Origin: Henricia sp. BOLD:AAB3569
Lineage: Eukaryota; Echinodermata; Asteroidea; Spinulosida; Echinasteridae
Assembly (NCBI GenBank): GCA_037783545.1
Contig: JBBELK010000052.1
Coordinates: forward strand, 1,488,001-1,552,000
Reading direction: 5' to 3'
Length of the DNA stretch: 64,000 nucleotides
Shown: positions 13,301 through 22,300 of the stretch, one piece after another
Position numbering within the stretch: the stretch's first letter is position 1
Layout of the letters: each line of letters opens with the position of its first letter
Notes under the pieces: generated by a model
What the model was told of the DNA's origin: nothing
Database searches by the model: none
Seen by the model: only the letters and a program-made list of their open reading frames with translations
Position numbers and translations under genes: made by a program

Positions 13301-16300
13301 ATATCTTTTTTTCAAAATATTGACTCACCAGTCACCATATTCGAGTCCGAGTCATCATGGTCGAGTCTGAGTCATTTTCCGAGTCGAGTCGGAGTCCGAC
13401 TTAAGTCCTACAACACTGCTGTACCCTGGAGCTTTTTCTCGGTTAGGTCATTGGTTGCAAACAGCCTGCTATTGTTTACATTGTGTGACTTGGACAGCTA
13501 GAAGTAGGCTAGTTGATAGCTTCTATTATGGACGTTACACAAATGAATGGGGCTTGAGCGGCCCATATTTTCCAGGATCAGCCTGCTGGTGTGAACTCAA
13601 CATTAAACAGGACTATACAAGCCATAACGAGAGGAGGGGCTCGACAGAGGATTAAATGGCAAAAATGGGGGCTCGAAAATTTGATCTGGTCACGCTCCTT
13701 TAAATGTTAAAAAGAACTTCATGAATTTTTGTTTACACAAAGTACATGTACATGAACTAACTATATAGCTAAAAATGATTTTCTTACGAATGCAGGACGG
13801 CTTTTCCTCTGTGGATCCTGTCCCTGATACTCAGCTTCATGGTGCTCCGTTACTGTGGCTATTTCCTCATGATGACCGGTGGTTTCCTGTGGCTAGGCAA
13901 CATCATGTGGGCTGCGGTCCGGTTCGGCTCGGTACCGCTACAAATCCCGTTCACAGATGAGAAGATATTGATGTTCAGCTATGGTCCCACATTCTACCTG
14001 TGCTTCATTGCTGGTAAGTATATAGACTAAAAGCTCATTATTTATATAATATGGAGCAGTGTTGGAGTACTCGGACTCGACTCGAGTCACATTGGAAAAT
14101 GACTCGGACTTTGATGACTCGGACTCGAACATGTCACAAGTCACATATTTCAAAAAAGAACAAAATATATATATGTGTCTGTTTTTAATACTGGAGAGAC
14201 CTTTCCTCCAGCATGTTCAGGATTATATATGTACAATGTCATTCATCTTCTCTCAAAACAAAAGAAAAATATCTTAAGATGGATCTAAGGAGATAACTTC
14301 AGCTAAAGAACTGCAACGAATAGTGCCACAACATACCTTCCTGAAAGCCCTGTATGCAAATTTCCAATATACCGTATGTAACAAGGACACCAACAAATGT
14401 CACAAAGTATGTGTCCTATGTTACATACGTTACATAGGAAATTTGTACACAGTTTTTAGAAAGGTATGTTGTTGCACTATTTGTTGCTGAAGTTATCTCC
14501 TTAGATCTGTCTTAAGATATTTCTTTTGTTTTGAGAGAAGATAACTGGCATTGCACAGAGTTATGATCCTGGTGAAAACAGACTTATATATTTTCGCGCT
14601 TGGGAAAAACACACTACGATGCGTGATTATGTACACTTCCCCACCAGGCCCGCAAGGAGCGCACGAGCCCGTCATCATTTCACATTGTGTGAACGAAACT
14701 ACAGCAGATTCAGTTTCATTAATTTGTCGCGAACTCGTGACTCGTGACTCGGACTCGAGGCTAATGATTCGGGACTCGGACTCGAGGGTAATGACTCGGG
14801 ACTCGGACTCTAGGCTAGTGACTCGAGACTCGGACTTGATTTTGGTGACTTGACTACAACACTGCCCTTACTTAGGAATCCGGGTCCCTGAAATGGTATT
14901 TTATTAATATCTATGCTATGCAACTACTCCATTTAGTTACAGTGATAAAAACCCTATGGTGTGTGTCCATGCATGGTGCGTGTGCTCTTGAGCAAGGCAC
15001 TTTGCCATGAATTGCCTCTCTCCACCCAGGAGGAAATGGGTACCTGTGAGGGTAGAGGAAGTTGACGTGTTTGATTAGTCCCTGTGCTGCATGGGACTGC
15101 AGACTCCCCAGAGAGTTGAGATCCTCGGGAAATTCCAGAAATTCAAATTTACATTTCAAAGACTTTGAGGGCGTGTAATGTTGCTTCACATGGCCGAGTG
15201 GTTTGGTTCACTGACTCGCAATCGGAGGTGAAAACGTTGGGTTGCGGGTTCGAAACTCGCCGCGGCTGGGGTACCTGTGCCCTTGAGCAAGGCACTTGGT
15301 CACACTTGCTCCATCCTTCGGAAGGGATGTAAAGCCGTTGGTCCAGTGTGTTAGCTATCGGTAACGCACTTTAAAGATCCCAGAGCATTCTTTCGTGAAG
15401 AGCAAAAGGGATTCCCCTGTGTCTCTGGCCGTTTGTAATTCATCATGGGTTTCCTCACGCTTGCGAGCGACATGTGCACTTTTGAGGAATCCTTATAATT
15501 TCAGTACCAGAAAGAAATAATAATATTCTAGATAGAAGTGTAATTCCTGAAATTTTTTATTGTAATGTCATTGTCAATATGCGTGGTACATCCAAAAATA
15601 TCTTGGTTTCAGACGCACTCAATGAGAACGTCGGACACCGAGGGTTTTAGGGACCCTACACACTTACTGAGATGATGGCATTACAATCAGTTTGAAGAAT
15701 TACACTTCCATCAATGAAGCTTAAAGAAGATGCATTTAAAATCAAACGACTTGAAAGCGTTAAACATTACGAGCCATGTAAATCTGAATTTCTGGAATTG
15801 CCAACATATTACTGAGCCCAATGACCAGGGGTAATAATGGAAATCGCATTGGACATTATTATTAATCTTTTGGCAACATTTGTTTTTAAATTCCAGGACT
15901 GGTTGCTGTTGTAAGCGGCTTCATTGTCTTCATAATGGACATTCGGTTCCCCAATGAGTTAGCCACATTCTTCAATGTCGACCCTCTAGCCGACTATGAG
16001 GAGACATTTGTGTACGACCCCAAAGAGGCCGGCAGCAGTAATGGCGCTTCAAAAGGCAAAGACGACGGACCGGTAAGCAAAAAAGGTTTCTTAATTCAAG
16101 TAGATAATAACTTTAGGAAGGTGATTTTGTGCTTGCAGCTTGTCTTTCTTCGCTAGTTTCACTATGAATCTCGTGATTTTTTTGGGTGTGTGTCTATAGT
16201 AGTTTTATTTATTACATCATCGTTCATTCACGAATTTAGGGGCTGTCCAAAGTTGGCAACATTTTTACGGATCTACAAAGTATAGGAAGAGGAAGGGGTG

Positions 16301-19300
16301 GTCGAGGGCCGCGTACAACTTTACATGCACTGTAAAATGTTCACAGTTTCACGGTAGTGTCAAAAATGTTTAGTAGTATTTCGGTGGAGTGAGAGCGGTC
16401 TTGAAAAATACTACGCTCTGTAGAACTGTGAAAATGTTGGACGGCCCCTGTAATATCAACCTAATAGATGAGAAATCCAACGGTTCTTATTTTTTGTACA
16501 CAATTCTTACTTCAACTCAAGTAGCAGATGTGTTAGCTCGCAAAACAGTTGGTAACTAAAGGTCTCTGATCTGTTGCGTAAAGTGAGCCCTTGATTGAAT
16601 AAGAAACCTACCCACTCACTCCGAAACAAGACTGGATTGAGTATAGTCTCTTTACGATAGGAGTACATGGGGCTGGGAGGGGCAACTAGTCTGCATCAAG
16701 ACAACCAAGTTGCCTCTGCCCCTATTATAAGCAAGCATGGTAAAGTGCCTTGCTCAAGGGCACAAGTGTCACAACCTGGATTTGAAGCCACATTCCAATA
16801 TCTGTCTAGACCACTGGGATTTTTCCGACCATTTTCGTCAACTGAAAATTAAAATGTAGTGCATATTTTTATATTTCATTTATTTTAACGAGATTATTTA
16901 TCAACATTGAAACTACTAATAGCTCAAGTTACTGTGAAAATGGCAAGCAGATCTATACAGTATATAAAATAGCTATTGTTTTCCATGGTATGCAAAAATC
17001 CACAAAAAAAACATTAAAATAATGAATTAAACAACTTTCCTTTGTTAGTGGTGGTGAAATGCACCCACCATTTTAGTGTCTTAATTATTTTAGCTCCTTT
17101 GTTTCTATGGCAACAGGTGATGGTATCTTTCCTGCCTTTGAAAAAAAAAATGGTGGCAGTTGTATTTATTGCATTAGATGCTGAAGAACTCACTAATGCT
17201 TTCTAAATCTAAAATATTCCCTCTTAATTTTCCCGGTCTTGCTGACAATTGGTGTGCAACATTCTTTTCCAATAAATGTTTTTAACTTGTTTCAAAACAC
17301 AAGAAATGAACTTACGTTATTACAAAGTGCGACAACTTAACATTTTAAAGGCATGGAGCTGCGTATTTCGTAGGACACGAATTTGGCCTCATGCGCGCAT
17401 TGACGAGCCTCTGCCTTTAAAAACCTCAACACAAAATTTCCCATGCAATTAACGGAGATATTTCTGTGTCAGTTTCGTGTTTTGTTACATGTTGTAAATT
17501 ATTCATTCAGCTGGGAGCAATTTTAAGGCCACCATAACTGTGCATACAGGTTTATTAAGCTAAGGCAGTCTGAGATATATCATATATGTAGGGTCTTCTC
17601 GCTATGTGCACAGAAAGGGGAATTCTAAGTGAATTCATAATAGTTGTACGGTGGTCTGGCCTGCCAGCTTGTCTAAAAAGGCAGGGTTTTAGACAAAACC
17701 TACTTCAAAATTACCAACCAATATTTCCACCTAAACTTTTTGCCAGTTTGTGCACATAATGTTGTAATGAAGACGGTTAAGGAAATGTTTGGACCCAGGT
17801 GTACAGGTACTTATATGTATAATTTCTGTGCATAGATGTAATAGGAAGACTTTGATACATGTATATAACAAAACAACAATGCTGTCTTTTTGCTATGTGT
17901 GTATCTGTTTGCAGTGCAAAGGTTTGCTTTAATTAAAGGCCCAGTGTATCATTTGCAATGACCCCAAAAAGTAATCAACGAGTTTACAGGGGAAATGTTC
18001 TGAAAGTAAAGATTGAATTAATAGCAACTACCCAATAAAAGGTTTCCGCTCAAAATGATAGAAAATAATCCGTTAAGATGAAATTATTTAAATCGTTTGC
18101 AAACGATTTACTTATTTTTGGTTCGCATCTACGCGGTCCAAAATGCATGGGTGCTGTGTACTGCGTGTGCGTGTTCCAACGTGATGGATTTTTATGGATC
18201 GCGCGCACACGCAGTATATGACGGGGGCGGATCCAGGATTTTGAAAAGGGGGGTGCGTGAAATTTTAAAGCATGAAATGCTGACGACAATGACACATTCT
18301 TATATCAGGAGATCAATCTTGATCCCGAGCTGGGACCAGTGTAAGCACAGTGTAAAAATCTTCAAATTCTTATTAAGGGCCTACTTCAGACAGTTTCTGC
18401 TTGATCGCACCACAAAAGGGTCTGTGTTTTTCCATGCTCTGTCAACTAATTTTCCTTGCTGTTCGTAACTACGCGGATGCGGTTTTGCATGTGTGTGTGT
18501 TTGTACGTTTGTTCCCACGACCCTTCCCCAATGGAACCCATACCTTTTCTCTCCGTTTTCCCCCCTCCTGTCTTTGTCCTGTTTATTCTTAAGGTGGTGT
18601 CCAGCAAACCAATGTTCCGTTCGCGGGCTCAGTCCCGCTTCGCTGTTTCCCGACGTCGTCCACGCACATCACGTGCCGCAGTGATATCGGAGGAACCAGA
18701 CGAGTATGTCTTTGTTCATGTTACGCTTTTTTGCATGTAATCAATTAATCACTAATATGGAAGTTAAATGTACTAGTACTACTTGGGAGTTGTCAAGTGC
18801 ATGTGTTAGTTACTGCATGTTTGGTATAATAACGCTTTCCTAAATTCTCACAATTAAGTTCAATCTTAAGGTGTCGGGATTTGGTAAAATAAAAAATAAT
18901 AGATGAACACAAGGAAATTCTGGTGCAACTGCTTTACACGAACTGAGAAAGCGGTGTTTTCCTGGCATCGCTTGGGTATTTTTTTAAAAAATCTTTTTTT
19001 TTTAAAAGATAAACCCCAAATTTTCTTGGAAATACAGTGTCAGCCTTCAAAAAATTAACATCGTAGAAGAGGTTTCTTAAAATCGTCTACATAAGCTTTC
19101 AGCCCTACAATTTAGAATTTGACTGGCTCCACTAAAATAGGTACACTTTGTTCAGTTCATACAAGTCAAATTATGTTCAGTCTTAGGGTTAGATTATAAT
19201 GCTATTAAATGTTATTGGTCAGTGCAGTCTTTCCACAGTAAAGGGGGCATTTTGGCAACACAGACCATATTTTCGAGGAAATACCTTTGTCTGGTCTCAA

Positions 19301-22300
19301 AATAAAAGAAATAAGTAAGTTGTTTTGAAGAGATAACAATTAGGTCCTAAAAGGGTTACAAATAGTGTGACAACATGCCTTTCTAAAAACCCTGTGTACA
19401 AATTTCCAATATACGCTTGTAACTGCAGGGACGGACACTTGTTAGATTTTAGGCCGTCCTGGTTACGAGCATATATTATATTACAAATTTGTACACGGGG
19501 TTTTTAGAAAGGTATGTTGTCGCACTATTTGTAACTCTTTTTGGGCCTAAATTGTCTCTTCACGCAGAACAACTGAAACTTATTTCTTTTATTTTGAGAC
19601 CAGACAAGGGCATTTTCTGAAAAATATGGTCCGTGTAGCTAAAATGCCCCCTTTACCGTGAAGACTCATTTACGTACTCTCAGCATTACACTGCGTTAGC
19701 CGAAGTGTTATAAAATATTTTACACAAATATAGACCAAACACACAAGTTCTTTCCTCTATTGTCATGGTAGGCACTTGTATGAATAATGACTTACACGGC
19801 CCAATTCTTCTTTGTATTTGGGTGACCTCAAAGCAATGTTTGTTAGTTGTTGCATAGTAACAGTTGATTTTGTCGGCCCTAATGAATAACCATCTCCATG
19901 GGATCAGAACAACCCCATAATTACAAACACTTCAGTTACAGAACTCCCCAAACATAAAAACAGTGAGGATATGAAAAGGATTACATGACCCATAGGTGAC
20001 CCAATAAGGTCCATGTTTTATGTGTTAATTGTCAATATAAAAACATGTAGGAATTAATACTTTGTTGTGTGCCTGCATGGCAGAAGGGCATACAGCTAGT
20101 GCCAAAATCAGTTGACAAATTTTAATATTTCCTAATTACATTTCCACGGTGGGGGTGTCGGGGAACCAGACAGTTTATAGGGTTTAGTGGGAAAGGGCAC
20201 ATCATTCAAAAAATAGTGCTAATAATTCATGAAGATCTTTCCCACTTTTTGAGTTGACAAAAGTAAAATAGGTATAATTGGCATGTTATAATTCCTGAAT
20301 TAACGAAATCCCTGTGTTATTTGAAGTTTCACTTTAAAACGTCCCAACTGCCTCTAAAAAGATTCTGCATGGTACTGGAGCAGTCTCATAAATGTTCTGA
20401 TTTAAACAAGAAAAAATATAGTTCCAAATGTTTATTTTTTTGGGGGCTACAGTGAAATAACTTACACCCGTTTCATACTGTACTGGCGCACCAGAGTCGC
20501 GCCGAACTAAATTTTACCAAAAACTTGAATTAAGTTCGACGTATGAAACAATTTGGAGCGACTTGGTTTACCAGAAGTCGAAAGATTGACAATTCCAGTC
20601 GGTCAGAACGACTGAAGAGCGACTTGGTTTCAGATCTTTTAGTGTGTGCACGGCTCACATTAAGAACGCCTGTCTAAAACCAAATTTTAATTGGTCTTAA
20701 AACAATTAGTTCGGCGCGACTCTGCAGGTGCACCTGTACGAAACGGGTGTAACTGAAACAATTCACCTTACTTTCAGTGTACCTTAAAATGTACCATAGT
20801 TACTTTTTTTCCCCACTAAAATCAACCAAGCATGTGTAACCCAGGTTCTTATTATACAGGGTGTTTTTAAAAAAAGGAAACTGAGATTAATTTGTTAATT
20901 TCGTGGAGATGGCTAAATATTTTGGAAATTGGCAACCACCATCTATTAGCTAATGTCGTCCTCTTTCTTATGACACCACGAAATCCAATTTACGGTCACA
21001 CATGACTAAGCACGGAGCAGTGTAATCAACCATGTCAGAACTGGTCTTGCACAAAAAAGATGTTTTCATAATGAACCATGTCTGCCCAGTGCAGGGCTTT
21101 TGTTGGGCCTCCAAATTATGCAATCCTCAGCCTGTTATTTCATTGCACACTCCTTAAAAGTCGAATGACACTGGGGTTAGGTCGAGACAGGGAAAGGCAC
21201 CCAAAATGTTTAATCATTGAGAATACAATTTGTGTTGAGGACACACTGGTCTTTCTTCCTTTTTTTAGGTATGAAAATTGGTGGAGTTAGGCTGCGGTGA
21301 ATCTGGTGCAAGACCAGTTCTGACATGGTTGATTACACTGCTCCGTGCTTAGTCATGTGTGACCGTAAATTGGATTCCGTGGTGTCATAAGAAAGATGAC
21401 ATCATTAGCTAATAGATGGTGGTTGTCAATTTCCAAAATATTTAGCCATCTCCACGAAATTAACAAATTAATCTCGGTTTCCTTTTTTTTAAAACACCCT
21501 GTAGAACCCCAGAAAACTCAAAATTTGAAATGTCACAAGGTACTAAACCTGCATGTCTTTGTAATTTTACTAAAATTTGTTAATCTTAATTACACGCATT
21601 GTGCAATACGGAGCACCAACAGTTCCAGGCTTTGTATTGAGAAAATAGCAAGTAAAACATAACTTGCAATATAATAGTTTGACCGCAGTCTTTCGAGCAA
21701 TGGACATTACCAATTACCCGCTGTTCGAGGGACTCCAGTCAAACCAAAATTTGCACTTGTGCAGCACAAGAAAGATAACTGGGGGTGCTGGGGGCTGGGA
21801 GAGGTTGGGAGAGTTGAAAAATACTCTCTTTTGAACTGTGAAAATTTTGACAAATCTTGACGGCACTATTATAAAGCAACACGTGTTTATGTGCTCCTTC
21901 TTTTATTTTATTTTCATGCATGCATGCACGTACTGTGGTATCAGATGCATACTAGACTAAGTATGGTTTCAGTACCAGAAATTAATAATAGTAACAGTAA
22001 TAGTAATGTGTGAAATGTTTAACTGCAGATGTACTTTGACGACATTAGATTTTCTGGAATAAGAAAAACAGTTTGAGGTAAAAAATAAACAATTTAAAAT
22101 AGGATTATTTTCCATACATTTTGGGGACACACTATATCTATGTGAACGAGTTATCGCAACTTCACTGTCAAGCTGGTAAAAAAACTTAATCATCTACGCA
22201 AGTATGATAGCAGTTCCAGAATTCTGCAAGTAGCAATAGGGTCTTTATATAAATTAGGGGTCCAAAAGTGTGACATTTAGTGTCCCCCGTTACACCTGAT

